Shown here one piece after another: positions 17,127-25,681 of a stretch of DNA of 39,613 nucleotides (the first letter of the stretch is position 1; each line of letters starts with the position of its first letter). The notes under the pieces are model-generated. The model was not told the origin of the DNA. It did no database searches and worked only from the letters and a program-made list of their open reading frames with translations. The stretch covers positions 1 through 39,613 of the forward strand of contig NZ_JASDDJ010000028.1 in assembly GCF_030407455.1 (NCBI RefSeq), written 5' to 3'. Origin of the DNA: Psychrobacter sp. 5A.1. Its GTDB lineage: Bacteria; Pseudomonadota; Gammaproteobacteria; Pseudomonadales; Moraxellaceae. The position numbers and the translations under genes were made by a program.

Positions 17127-18296
17127 CTAAATCACAGGGTTAATCGTTGGAATTTTCTGTGCTTTACGCTCATTTTGCGTGGCTTCATCCGTTTCTGTTG
17201 AATAAGAGTTGTCACTAGCAAACTTAGGATTGAATGTTTGCGTCCTTGGCGATACAGGTAAACCAATTTCAGCCAAACTATCCGTCTGCCCTGCTTGAAT
17301 ATTATCACCTTCAAATAAGCGCTCATCGTTATCGCGATCAAGGCTGAGTGTTTCAAAGTCAAACAACTCACGGTCGGCTAATTGTGATGGTGCGACATTT
17401 TGCATGGCTTTGAAAATAGAGGCCAAACGCTGTGGATGAGCGTCATCCCATTCGCGTAGCATATCATTGATGATGGCGCGTTGTAGATTGGTCTGACTGC
17501 CACATAGGTTACAAGGAATGATTGGGAATTCCTTTAATGTGGCGTATTCAATGATGTCTTTTTCTTCGACATAAGCCAATGGACGAATCAGCATGTTTTG
17601 CTTGTCATCGCTCAGCAGTTTAGGCGGCATCGATTTGAGCGTGCCGCCATGGAATAGGTTTAAGAAAAAGGTTGCAAGCATATCATCACGATGATGACCG
17701 AGGGCAATCTTAGTCGCACCAATTTGCTTGGCAAAGCCATATAACGAACCGCGACGCAGACGGGAGCACGCTGAGCAGTAAGTCTTACCTTCTGGTACCA
17801 CGCTTTTGACAATACTATACGTATCTTTTTCTAAAATATAGTGAGCAACGCCCTGCTCGTTCAGATATGCAGGCAAAATATCTTCGGGATAACCAGGCTG
17901 TTTTTGGTCGAGATTGACCGCGACGATATCAAAGTTTATCGGTGCAATACGCTTTAATAGCAATAAAATATCAAGTAAGGTATAGCTGTCTTTACCACCT
18001 GACACACAGACCATCACCACATCGCCATCTTCGATCATATTAAAATCACGAATCGCCCAAGAGACTTGGCGGCGTAGCTTTTTTTGTAGTTTACGAAAGT
18101 ATGCTGATTCGGTAGGTGATTTCGAATTGGCAAATGTCTCAGCAACCGTATCCTCATCGCCACCCTCTTCAGCGACGCCATCGTATTGTCTACTCTCAGT
18201 GTCAGTGTCCAAAGCATGGCCAGCAAAGCCAGATTTATCAGACACATCGTCAGCTTGAGAAGGAATGTTTGGGGTAAATAAAGTCGCTGCGGTCAT
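17127..18296 (-). CDS. ttcA: tRNA 2-thiocytidine(32) synthetase TtcA with long tails
   Basis: This enzyme thiolates cytidine 32 in certain tRNAs, using ATP and a [4Fe-4S] cluster. The PP-loop SGGKDS is at 99-104, and two CxxC pairs are at C174/C177 ([11 protein letters not shown]) and C262/C265 (PCNLCGSQ). GHHRDD and the conserved HGG, LIRPL and IIPCNLC stretches are intact. The protein has 389 residues against roughly 310 in E. coli. About 65 extra residues at the N-terminus are acidic and low-complexity ([11 protein letters not shown]), and about 60 extra at the C-terminus look disordered. No better internal start with a ribosome-binding site was found, so the extension may be real. It is divergent from queC. 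Confidence 0.94.
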   Translation of the reverse strand: MTAATLFTPNIPSQADDVSDKSGFAGHALDTDTESRQYDGVAEEGGDEDTVAETFANSKSPTESAYFRKLQKKLRRQVSWAIRDFNMIEDGDVVMVCVSGGKDSYTLLDILLLLKRIAPINFDIVAVNLDQKQPGYPEDILPAYLNEQGVAHYILEKDTYSIVKSVVPEGKTYCSACSRLRRGSLYGFAKQIGATKIALGHHRDDMLATFFLNLFHGGTLKSMPPKLLSDDKQNMLIRPLAYVEEKDIIEYATLKEFPIIPCNLCGSQTNLQRAIINDMLREWDDAHPQRLASIFKAMQNVAPSQLADRELFDFETLSLDRDNDERLFEGDNIQAGQTDSLAEIGLPVSPRTQTFNPKFASDNSYSTETDEATQNERKAQKIPTINPVI

Positions 18297-18350
18297 AAGT
18301 TACTCAATATCTTTATAAGGGTGATTTTACTATAAAGTGATTTGCGATAA

Positions 18351-18400
18351 AGCTTTTGAAGCATTGTCACTGAGGTCGCGTGACGGATGCTTTAAAAGCT
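18351..18400. promoter_or_regulatory. Long imperfect inverted repeat in the ttcA-queC divergent region
   Basis: AGCTTTTGAAGCATTGTCAC (18351-18370) pairs with GTGACGGATGCTTTAAAAGC and one more T (18380-18400), leaving a loop of about 9 bases. The arms match over some 20 positions with about three mismatches. No T-run follows on either strand, so it is not an ordinary terminator. Its place 55-105 bases upstream of ttcA suggests an operator or structured leader. Confidence 0.45.
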
Positions 18401-18584
18401 GCGATTATAACAAATATTGCTAACAGATTGAAAAGATGACAGGAATGCAGACTTTATTTTTATTACAACGCGGTTTAGAGTGACTTTGTCGCCTTAGTGA
18501 CGCGTGATTGGTCGCTTCGTGGTTATGTAATAGACGTATTTTTGCTAAAATAGCCGTTTTCGTAAACCAATAATAGATACCACT

Positions 18585-19361
18585 ATGACTAACCTTACTT
18601 TGCAAAATACTCCCAATCAAGCATCCGATGCTGACTTAGCTGCCCTTACCAAAAGCCAAAACGCTGTCGTCCTCTTATCAGGCGGGCTCGATTCGGTGAC
18701 TTGCTTATATTGGGCAAAATCACGCTATGCATCGGTGACGGCAGTCAGCTTTAATTATGGTCAACGTCACAATAGTGAGCTTGTCGCCGCAAAAACCATC
18801 GCTGACACAGCAGGGGTCAATCATAGAGTCATCGACATCGATATCGCTCAACTGGGTGGTTCCTCGCTAACCGATCACAGTATGATCGTACCAGACGGTG
18901 ATACGGACAAATTCCCTAACAAAAAACGCGATGAAATCGACAACGATGCTATCCCAAATACTTATGTGCCTGCGCGCAACACCATATTTTTATCGTATGC
19001 GTTGGCAGTCGCCGAAGTCGCTGACGCCAATCATATCGTTATCGGTGTCAGCTCAGTTGATTATTCTGGTTATCCTGACTGCCGCCCAGAGTACATAGCT
19101 GCCTTTGAACATATGGCCAACCTCGCCACAAAAGCTGGGGTCACAGGTCATCGCTTGTCGATTCAAACGCCATTGCAACAGTTGTCTAAAGCTCAAACTA
19201 TTGAGCTTGGGCTAACATTGGGGGTCGATTACGGGCAGACGATTTCTTGTTATCGTGCAGATGCCAATGGTCTTGCTTGTGGTATTTGTGACAGCTGTGC
19301 ATTACGTCGTCAGGGCTTTGCCCAAGCTGGCGTAACCGACCCTACTCATTACCAATCTTAA
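18585..19361 (+). CDS. queC: 7-cyano-7-deazaguanine (preQ0) synthase QueC
   Basis: This enzyme makes preQ0 from 7-carboxy-7-deazaguanine, ammonia and ATP in queuosine biosynthesis. The ATP-pyrophosphatase loop SGGLDS is at 32-37. The conserved middle includes [19 protein letters not shown] and [15 protein letters not shown]. Four zinc-ligand cysteines close the protein: C222, C232, C235 and C238. It has 258 residues, slightly longer than usual because of an N-terminal extension of about 20 residues. No strong ribosome-binding site precedes the ATG, and I see no preQ1 riboswitch in the 288-base leader. It is divergent from ttcA, so two tRNA-modification genes share one promoter region. Confidence 0.95.
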   Translation: MTNLTLQNTPNQASDADLAALTKSQNAVVLLSGGLDSVTCLYWAKSRYASVTAVSFNYGQRHNSELVAAKTIADTAGVNHRVIDIDIAQLGGSSLTDHSMIVPDGDTDKFPNKKRDEIDNDAIPNTYVPARNTIFLSYALAVAEVADANHIVIGVSSVDYSGYPDCRPEYIAAFEHMANLATKAGVTGHRLSIQTPLQQLSKAQTIELGLTLGVDYGQTISCYRADANGLACGICDSCALRRQGFAQAGVTDPTHYQS

Positions 19362-19706
19362 TAGACTATAGTCAAGCCCTATACAAATCAGATACGGTGT
19401 TAGGCTCGCTCAGTCTACTATTTGTAGTACTCTTACTCGCCTTACTCGTATCCAAATTATACTGAACCAACTATACATTGACGCTAGATGTTGAGTGAGG
19501 TGATGAGTTCTGTCAACATTCGCGCAACATTCACTTGCATTAACACAGCACGCCGTTATTGTATTTTTATCAATATACTTGCTATCGTATGGACGATTAT
19601 ATCTATCAACAGATGTAAATGACGAGATCAGTCACTCATATCATGATGAGTTGACTTTGCACTGAGCAAAATCTAAAAAACTGACGCTACCTGTAAGAGG
19701 AAATTT
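19362..19706. other. Intergenic region between queC and the small secreted protein gene
   Basis: The left third is the 110-bp repeat (copy B). The remaining 230 bases are AT-rich and end in GAGGAAATTT before the next start codon. I see no gene. Confidence 0.5.
19366..19475 (+). repeat. 110-bp inverted-repeat-ended element, copy B
   Basis: This is the second copy of the element at 14551-14659, in the same orientation, starting four bases after the queC stop codon. It has the ends CTATAGTC and AACTATA and the shared core CAGTCTACTATTTGTAGT. It occupies the place where a queC terminator would be expected. Confidence 0.75.
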
Positions 19707-20036
19707 ATGAAGTTGTTGCCAGTATTACCCCTAGCCCTAGCGGCCCTATTTGCCATGCCACAAGCAAACGCTACTGACATTAAGCAAAATAATATCAATT
19801 CATGTGTCAACGGCGCAGTCAAATACAAAGTCGCCGACAAAAGTAACGCAACCAAATTGTGTAGCTGTACCATTGGTGTTCGCAGCAATATGACTATCGG
19901 TCAAATGTGGGAAATCGAAAGCTACGCGCAAGACAAAAAAGATCCTTCAAACCTACCTTACGTGAAGACAATGCAAAAAGACTTGCAGCAATGTACTGTC
20001 GGCTTAGATTTGAAGAAGCCACAAAAACCTGCTTAA
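19707..20036 (+). CDS. Small secreted cysteine-containing protein of unknown function, 109 aa
   Basis: I do not recognise a named family. A clear Sec signal peptide (MKLLPVLPLALAALFAMPQANA) should be cleaved after residue 22, leaving an 87-residue periplasmic protein. The mature part has four cysteines: C33, C52, C54 (LCSCTIG) and C94 (QQCTVG). It is lysine-rich at the end (DLKKPQKPA). Even spacing suggests two disulfides, or a metal site at the CxC. Ribosome-binding site GAGGAAA, own terminator 20 bases after the stop, so it is a one-gene unit. Neither neighbour points to a function. Confidence 0.82.
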   Translation: MKLLPVLPLALAALFAMPQANATDIKQNNINSCVNGAVKYKVADKSNATKLCSCTIGVRSNMTIGQMWEIESYAQDKKDPSNLPYVKTMQKDLQQCTVGLDLKKPQKPA

Positions 20037-20056
20037 CTCATAATGATCTGATGTAC

Positions 20057-20084
20057 AAAAGACTGGCTATTGCCAGTCTTTTTT
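20057..20084 (+). terminator. Intrinsic terminator after the small secreted protein gene
   Basis: A perfect stem AAAAGACTGGC (20057-20067) with GCCAGTCTTTT (20072-20082) has a 4-nt loop and is followed by more T residues. Confidence 0.92.
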
Positions 20085-20211
20085 GTTGCCAATGAATGGG
20101 CAAAGTGTAAAACTGATTATTTATTGCTACTAATCTGCCTATAATAAGAACACGATAAATAGAACCACAAATCAGCTGATACACACAATTAAAACTAATA
20201 AGGATTTTACA

Positions 20212-20709
20212 ATGGCCAAGCCAACGACAGAAACCATTCACCTACCTGATTTTCCAGTAACCATAGTACGCAAGCTTGCTGGTAACTTTATCCATGATGA
20301 GATTAACTTAAAAGAAATGGTCGCCAATACTAATAAAGGGCTTATTCTGTATTTTTATCCTAAAGACAGCACCCCAGGCTGCACCACGCAAGCGACAGAA
20401 TTCACCTCGCACCTTCATAATTTTGATGCCTTAGGCTATGACATCGTCGGCGTCTCTCGCGATAGTGTGGCATCTCATGAAAAATTTATTGATAAATATG
20501 ACTTACAGATTCCACTCATCAGTGATACCGATGAACAGCTATGCCAGTATTTTGACGTTATCAAAGAAAAAAACATGTACGGAAAAATTACGCTCGGTCT
20601 TGTACGTTCGGCATTTGTATTCAATAAAAACAGCGAGCTGACTCATGCACAGCGTAACCTACGAGCCAAAGACTATACCAGTCGTTTACTAACTATCTTG
20701 GCGCCATAA
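20212..20709 (+). CDS. bcp: Thioredoxin-dependent peroxiredoxin, Bcp/PrxQ type
   Basis: This is a cytoplasmic thiol peroxidase that reduces hydrogen peroxide and organic hydroperoxides. The peroxidatic cysteine is C57 in DSTPGCTTQA. The fold motifs are in order: ILYFYPKD, VGVSRDS, the helix SHEKFIDKY, and LISDTDEQLCQYFDV. The resolving cysteine that many Bcp proteins carry five residues after the peroxidatic one is a threonine here (T62 region, CTTQATEF). The only other cysteine is C111, so it either works as a 1-Cys enzyme or uses C111. It is 165 residues long, slightly above the usual length because of an N-terminal addition. An AAGGAT site precedes the ATG. Confidence 0.92.
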   Translation: MAKPTTETIHLPDFPVTIVRKLAGNFIHDEINLKEMVANTNKGLILYFYPKDSTPGCTTQATEFTSHLHNFDALGYDIVGVSRDSVASHEKFIDKYDLQIPLISDTDEQLCQYFDVIKEKNMYGKITLGLVRSAFVFNKNSELTHAQRNLRAKDYTSRLLTILAP

Positions 20710-20796
20710 TTACAGAACCATAAAAACCGAATAAAAAATATAAGCCAAGCATTCAGTCTATTACTGAATATAACCTTGCTGCTATTAGAGAATAAT

Positions 20797-22323
20797 ATGA
20801 ATAAACAATCTGGCACGACCACTGACGATACGCCGAAAGAAGTCACACGCAAAGTATCTGTCGCTATTATTGGCGCGGGTACCGCAGGCCAAAATGCTTT
20901 TCGTCAAGCAAGTAAAATCAAAGATGATGTGGTCATTATCAATGAAGGATTTTGGACCACGACCTGTATTGCGGTTGGCTGTATGCCTAGCAAGCTACTA
21001 ATTGCAGCGGCTGATCGCGCACACGACGCCAATCATTCTGCTGAGTTTGGTATTCATGCGACCGCACAAATCGACGGCAAACGAGTCATGGAGCGTGTAC
21101 GTGACGAACGCAGTCACTTTGCCAGCTACATTAAAAAGCAAGTAGACAGCTGGCCTGATCATAAAAAAATTGACGGTCGTGCTCATATCAATAAACAAGG
21201 GCTAATCGAGGTCAATGACGAAATCATTGACGCCGAACAAATCATTGTCGCCACAGGTAGCTCGCCGTTTATTCCTGATGGATGGGCGGACAAGCTTGGT
21301 GATACCATGCTGACCTCTGATAGTGTCTTTGAACTTGAAGACTTACCAAAAACCATGGCCGTCATCGGAGCGGGTGCCATTGGCTTAGAGCTTGCGCAGG
21401 CGTTTACACGCTTAGGTGTAGAAGTCACGCTGCTGAACCGTGCCAAACAAGTTGCTGGTCTTCAAGACGACGACATCAACAATAAAGCCATCGATTGCTT
21501 AAGTCATGAACTGACCATGCATTTGGGAAGCAAAATCACTGATGTCGGCACGAAGTCTGCTGAAGACAATGCGCCTGAAAACCATGCTTCTGAAGGCAAT
21601 AAAGGCATCACTGCATTTGTTGCCTATGAAGACAGTGCTGGCGAGTCGAAACAATGGCAAGGTGAATACGTACTGGTCGCAACAGGACGCCGTAATAATA
21701 TCAAACAGCTAGGCATTGAAAACTTAGGTGTCGCGCTGGACGACAAGAACCGCCCGAAAGATTTAAGTAAAAAGACAGGTCAAATTGGTGACTTAAACGT
21801 CTATATCGTTGGTGATGCTAATGCTAATATTCCTTTGCTGCATGTGGCTAGCGATGAAGGCTATAGTGCTGGTAATATGGTCTGTGAAAATACAAAAGCG
21901 GCTTATATTCGCCCACCTGCGACTCCTTTTTCTATCGTATTTTGCTCGCCGCAAATCGTTAATATTGGTATGTCTCTACCAGAGATTCAAAAAGATTCAG
22001 AACTCGAATTTGTGATCGGTAGCGTAAGCTTTGATAACCAAGGGCGCAGCCGTGTGATGGGGGTCAATTGCGGCTTACTACATATTTATGGCTGCAAAAA
22101 AACCGATAAAATTCTAGGTGCCAGTATGGTAGGCCCTGATGCTGAATATATCGGTCATATACTTGCCACCGCGATTACCAATGATTTGAGTATTAAAGAC
22201 ATGCTCGACACCCCTTTTTATCATCCAACGATACTAGAGGGGCTACGTACGGCGCTACGTGATGTTCAATATAAAATGGAGATACCTTTCCAATCTCTAG
22301 ATACTCAAAAGAGTAATTCTTAA
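20797..22323 (+). CDS. Dihydrolipoyl dehydrogenase-like flavin disulfide oxidoreductase
   Basis: This is a FAD- and NAD(P)-dependent pyridine nucleotide-disulfide oxidoreductase, closest in pattern to dihydrolipoyl dehydrogenase. The FAD motif IIGAGTAGQN is near residue 25. The redox pair lies in TTCIAVGCMPSK, and the NAD motif VIGAGAIGLELAQ follows. A second FAD contact is in VYIVGDANANIPLLH, and the C-terminal interface has YHPTILEGL with the catalytic His. The sequence before the redox pair (GFWTTTC) departs from the usual GGTC. An extra acidic loop (about 256-272) makes it about 508 residues rather than about 475. A TTG at 20776 would lengthen it by seven residues; the ATG at 20797 with AGAGAA upstream is preferred. 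It is not next to any 2-oxoacid dehydrogenase gene, so its true substrate is uncertain. Confidence 0.85.
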   Translation: MNKQSGTTTDDTPKEVTRKVSVAIIGAGTAGQNAFRQASKIKDDVVIINEGFWTTTCIAVGCMPSKLLIAAADRAHDANHSAEFGIHATAQIDGKRVMERVRDERSHFASYIKKQVDSWPDHKKIDGRAHINKQGLIEVNDEIIDAEQIIVATGSSPFIPDGWADKLGDTMLTSDSVFELEDLPKTMAVIGAGAIGLELAQAFTRLGVEVTLLNRAKQVAGLQDDDINNKAIDCLSHELTMHLGSKITDVGTKSAEDNAPENHASEGNKGITAFVAYEDSAGESKQWQGEYVLVATGRRNNIKQLGIENLGVALDDKNRPKDLSKKTGQIGDLNVYIVGDANANIPLLHVASDEGYSAGNMVCENTKAAYIRPPATPFSIVFCSPQIVNIGMSLPEIQKDSELEFVIGSVSFDNQGRSRVMGVNCGLLHIYGCKKTDKILGASMVGPDAEYIGHILATAITNDLSIKDMLDTPFYHPTILEGLRTALRDVQYKMEIPFQSLDTQKSNS

Positions 22324-22473
22324 TAGGCCGTTTAGCTAATTCCTCAAGTCAGCAATGCTTTCAAACTGGCAGTAATTGATCTTAAGCGCTGCTCCTATTT
22401 GATTGCCTTGGTGACTTGAGACAATTCATAACCAGATATTTTATACATCACATTTTGTACAAACACACCCTGC

Positions 22474-23682
22474 ATGGACGAAAAAATGCCAATCGCTAGT
22501 GTTACCGACTTTTTTAAAGAGATCATTCGTGACTTACATACTAGCCTCTACCTTGCGCTTGGCGGCTCTGTAGATAAAAAATCCCTTGATTGGTCGTCGC
22601 AAGCAGTAGAGCTGGCGAGTACTGGCATCAAAATCCTAATATTGCTAGCAATATTGGGGTTTTTTTATTGGCTCGCTATCTATATCGTTAAGCAAAGTAG
22701 AACAAAAATTCGCCTGAATGAGCGCCGTACCAAAATCGTTCGCTCAGTCCTACGCTACGTCTGGATTGTAGCGAGTCTGATTGCCATTATGAGTCAGATA
22801 AACTTTGAACCCGCAACCATTAAGGCCACGGCAAAAGCAAGCACTTGGGCTGGCATCTATTATGTACTGTGGGCCTCATCAGGACAAATCATTCATAGAG
22901 TGCTGCAACATTACGGTCTCAATGCTTCCATAGAACAGCTACTGCAAAACATCCTATCTGTACTGCTATTGGTACTCGGACTTGCCAGCGTCATGGCGCA
23001 GTTTGGCTTTGACATCGTATCGCTGGTCGCAGGTTTGGGTATTGTTGGGTTAGCAGTCGGTTTTGCCGCTCAATCAACCCTTGCCAATTTTATCGCAGGT
23101 ATCACTATTTTACTTGAGCAATCCTTTCAGGTTGGGGACTGGATTCATATCAATGACAACGAAGGACGCGTGGTGCTTATCGCCTTACGCACCACTCATA
23201 TTTTGACTCGAGACAACATCACCGTCATTATCCCAAACGCTAATGTCGCTTCATCCGAGGTGACCAACTTGACCTCCAAAAACTTTATACGTTTTGATAT
23301 TCGTGTGCGTATCGCATTCGAAGACGATATCGACACTGCCCGCAAAGAGATTTTGCAAGTACTTGCCGACACTGAGGTGGTACTTAGCCGTCCTGAAACC
23401 TCCGCCACCGTGGCAGAGATTGGTGAATACGGTGTGTTCTTTATCGTGCGTTTTTGGGTAAAGCCGGCTGCGGTTGCCCGTATGCCAAAAATCAAAGAAG
23501 GCTTAACAGAAGCTATTAAGCGCGCTTTCGATGCAGCAAACATCTCAACCCCTTATCCGCATATGCGTTTGCTGATGCCAAAAGATGTCGACTATCCCAT
23601 AGCGACCAAACCATTTGCCACGACGACTCAAAGAGTCATGCCAGACAATCATATCCATCCTAAAAGCACCACCCAACCTTAA
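22474..23682 (+). CDS. Small-conductance mechanosensitive channel, MscS family
   Basis: This is an inner-membrane channel of the MscS type, which opens on osmotic downshock to release solutes. After an amphipathic start, membrane segments lie at about 46-68, 86-106, 120-140 and 152-175. The pore helix is Gly/Ala-rich (VAGLGIVGLAVGFAAQ, about 185-200) and is followed by the signature LANFIAGITILLEQSFQVGDWI. A beta domain (INDNEGRVVLIALRTTHI) and the alpha/beta vestibule follow. At 402 residues it is longer than E. coli MscS (286), with extra N-terminal helices and a disordered tail. The start is ATG 22474, or possibly the ATG four codons on; neither has a strong ribosome-binding site. Confidence 0.92.
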   Translation: MDEKMPIASVTDFFKEIIRDLHTSLYLALGGSVDKKSLDWSSQAVELASTGIKILILLAILGFFYWLAIYIVKQSRTKIRLNERRTKIVRSVLRYVWIVASLIAIMSQINFEPATIKATAKASTWAGIYYVLWASSGQIIHRVLQHYGLNASIEQLLQNILSVLLLVLGLASVMAQFGFDIVSLVAGLGIVGLAVGFAAQSTLANFIAGITILLEQSFQVGDWIHINDNEGRVVLIALRTTHILTRDNITVIIPNANVASSEVTNLTSKNFIRFDIRVRIAFEDDIDTARKEILQVLADTEVVLSRPETSATVAEIGEYGVFFIVRFWVKPAAVARMPKIKEGLTEAIKRAFDAANISTPYPHMRLLMPKDVDYPIATKPFATTTQRVMPDNHIHPKSTTQP

Positions 23683-23864
23683 TATCAAATAAAATCACTA
23701 ACCGTTTATGGCTGTTCTGTTAGCGTAATAAAATTTTATACGCATTCAATAGTCTGCTCAAGGTATTTAAATATGCATTGTTTTGAGCGACACTCGACCT
23801 ATCTTGTATATCATCACCTAAAAACACCTCTTATACCTTACTTTCATAGTGACGGGTTACGATA

Positions 23865-24040
23865 CTAGGGCGTGTCCTCAATTCAATCGATAGTTATCTA
23901 AATGGGTTAAAAATGGCTAAATCTTGCCAAACGGCGTCAAATAGCTGACTAATATCTCGATATTATCTGCGCTATTTTCCTTGTTTGACTGCAATTTATC
24001 TCATTTTTATCACCATTTTTAAAATGAGGACACGCCCTAA
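23865..24040 (+). mobile_element. 176-bp MITE-like element, copy 2
   Basis: The 16-bp inverted ends are CTAGGGCGTGTCCTCA (23865-23880) and TGAGGACACGCCCTAA (24025-24040). It has the same length as, and extended similarity to, the copy at 1429-1604 in reverse orientation; the core shared blocks include AAAATGGCTAAAT, TTCCTTGTTTG and CTGCAATTT. It has no reading frame of its own. It is probably mobilised in trans by a full-length IS elsewhere in the genome. Confidence 0.82.
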
Positions 24041-24098
24041 TTAATATGAATTGAGGCTATTAAAATACCTCTAACGCTATACATACAGCTCCTATACC

Positions 24099-24116
24099 TG
24101 TAGATATCTACAGGTA
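24099..24116. promoter_or_regulatory. Perfect 18-bp palindrome upstream of the secreted protein gene
   Basis: CCTGTAGATATCTACAGG is its own reverse complement and lies about 110 bases before the start of the 430-aa secreted protein gene. It has the size and symmetry of an operator for a dimeric regulator, but could be incidental. No T-run follows. Confidence 0.35.
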
Positions 24117-24228
24117 CATCTTTGATAAATCCTTGTTATGCTGCAAACAGATACTAATAGGCTGTTGAATAGGTTTAACAAAATATCTAAGGGCATAATC
24201 AATTGATTACTGACAGGGAGTTCTGCGC

Positions 24229-25521
24229 ATGGAAATCAAATTAAGACTTACTCAAGCTTTGAGCATAGCTGGTGCTAGTTTAATATTGACAACGGGAGCA
24301 TTTGCAAATCAACTGATTAATGGAGGCTTTGAGCTAAATCCGCCTGCCAGTGGGTTTGGCAACCATATAGGTCACCCTATTACTCCTTGGGTGTTAGGAA
24401 CAGGTGATGATTCAAACGTCATCAGAACCAACCAAGGCATTAATTCCACGGGAGATGGCCCTCGGAGTGATGCATCGGGCACTGCGTCAGGGACTATTAG
24501 ACATTATCTTGATATTGCTAATGGGAAAAATGATTTTTATCAAACTTTCACATCATCCTGTACTGGTGAAGCAACTTTTGGTGGATACTTTTCTACAAGA
24601 AACAATAGTGGAGGAAACGCTGCTGTCACCTTGCGTAACGGAACAGGATTTAGTGGTTCGATCGTTGGCCAGTCTAACCCTGTAACTCTCCCAGGTGGTA
24701 TCTCTTCAACAGACCCTTGGACTTTGGTGTCTTACACTGGCCAAGTACAAGCAGGTAACACTTATTCATTAGTCATAGCGATGGATAATTCAATGAATTT
24801 TGATGAAGCTTTTGTCAATATCAAAGGGTGTGCTGGCGATGGGGGTACTGGACCAATAATCGGTGGAGAGGTGTTCGAAGACACCGTTCCAAGTTTTCCT
24901 AATATTCCTGTAATCGTACTTCCAGCACCTGTTGATAATTGCTGCCCACCTATCAATGAGCAGTCTATCGCTCGTCAGTTAACGCCTGTATTTCAGCCTG
25001 GTGGTGGATCAAATGCAAAATATCGTCTTAATTTTTCAGCGACCTCGCAGTTTAATAATCAAAATCAAAACTACCTAAACTATGTCAATAGCATGCAGCC
25101 CCCTATAAATGCATTGATATCAACATGGAGAGTTTTTGATCATGGACCAGGTGGCATTGCTTCAACACCTCCATCCACACCGTCAGTTATGATTGAAGAG
25201 TTTTTTACCACATTCCATATCACTAACCCAGTAAATCATGGTAATACCTCGTCTAGTTATACGATGAAGCCAAATAATTGGTATCGAGTGCAAGTAGGGA
25301 CTTACTTTAATGATGGTAATAAATTCTTTCCACAAACATGTGGATCTTCTTCATACTATGTCAATTGGCAAGTAGGCAATAAATCATCTGGCTCAGCAGG
25401 TCACTTCATCATTAGTAATGGCAAAAAAGAGCTTGTCCGCATTAAGTCAGAGCCTAAGGCTAATACTACACCGATGAAAGCTGTACCGATAAAAAGAGGA
25501 GCAACTTTAAAAAGGTTTTAA
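24229..25521 (+). CDS. Secreted protein of unknown function, 430 aa
   Basis: I do not recognise a named family with confidence. A Sec signal peptide (about 1-26, ending TTGAFA) is followed by NQLINGGFELNPPASG. That opening is typical of extracellular jelly-roll, carbohydrate-binding-like domains, and residues 27-210 fit such a fold (GTIRHYLDI, then FYQTFTSSC and GNTYSLVIAM). A proline- and glycine-rich linker (about 210-245, with NCCPP) leads to a second domain (about 250-400, TPVFQPGGGSNAKYRLNF, with a late cysteine in FFPQTCGSSSYY). The C-terminal 40 residues are basic. No LPXTG, autotransporter or T9SS-like tail is evident. AGGGAG is the ribosome-binding site. Composition looks more AT-rich than neighbours, suggesting accessory origin. 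It is convergent with a response regulator gene. Confidence 0.72.
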   Translation: MEIKLRLTQALSIAGASLILTTGAFANQLINGGFELNPPASGFGNHIGHPITPWVLGTGDDSNVIRTNQGINSTGDGPRSDASGTASGTIRHYLDIANGKNDFYQTFTSSCTGEATFGGYFSTRNNSGGNAAVTLRNGTGFSGSIVGQSNPVTLPGGISSTDPWTLVSYTGQVQAGNTYSLVIAMDNSMNFDEAFVNIKGCAGDGGTGPIIGGEVFEDTVPSFPNIPVIVLPAPVDNCCPPINEQSIARQLTPVFQPGGGSNAKYRLNFSATSQFNNQNQNYLNYVNSMQPPINALISTWRVFDHGPGGIASTPPSTPSVMIEEFFTTFHITNPVNHGNTSSSYTMKPNNWYRVQVGTYFNDGNKFFPQTCGSSSYYVNWQVGNKSSGSAGHFIISNGKKELVRIKSEPKANTTPMKAVPIKRGATLKRF

Positions 25522-25603
25522 AATAGGTGAATAACGCTTTAAGAGGCGTTTATCAGAAACTGTAAAATCAGAAAGCCTTCAAGAAGTTAATGTTAAAGCA
25601 CTT

Positions 25604-25634
25604 AAAACCTGTCATTTTATGATGGGTTTTTTAT
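25604..25634 (+). terminator. Terminator between the secreted protein and the regulator
   Basis: AAAACC-TG-TCAT (25604-25615) pairs with ATGA-TG-GGTTTT (25619-25630 region) in an interrupted stem and is followed by a T-run. It lies between convergent genes. Confidence 0.65.
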
Positions 25635-25681
25635 TTGTTACGTTAGACTCCAATTGAGTTCTACCGTTTCATCAATACAGC

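Larger units (their letters stand above)
23683..24228. other. Intergenic region carrying a MITE copy
   Basis: These 546 bases contain the 176-bp element at 23865-24040 plus AT-rich flanks. Close before the next gene are a short palindrome (CCTGTAGATATCTACAGG near 24099-24116) and AGGGAG as a likely ribosome-binding site. No other gene is seen. Confidence 0.5.

Noticed and set aside
18297..18584. A preQ1 riboswitch upstream of queC
   Set aside because: I looked for the short stem with the C-rich loop and A-rich tail of preQ1 aptamers and did not find it. The inverted repeat there has a different form.
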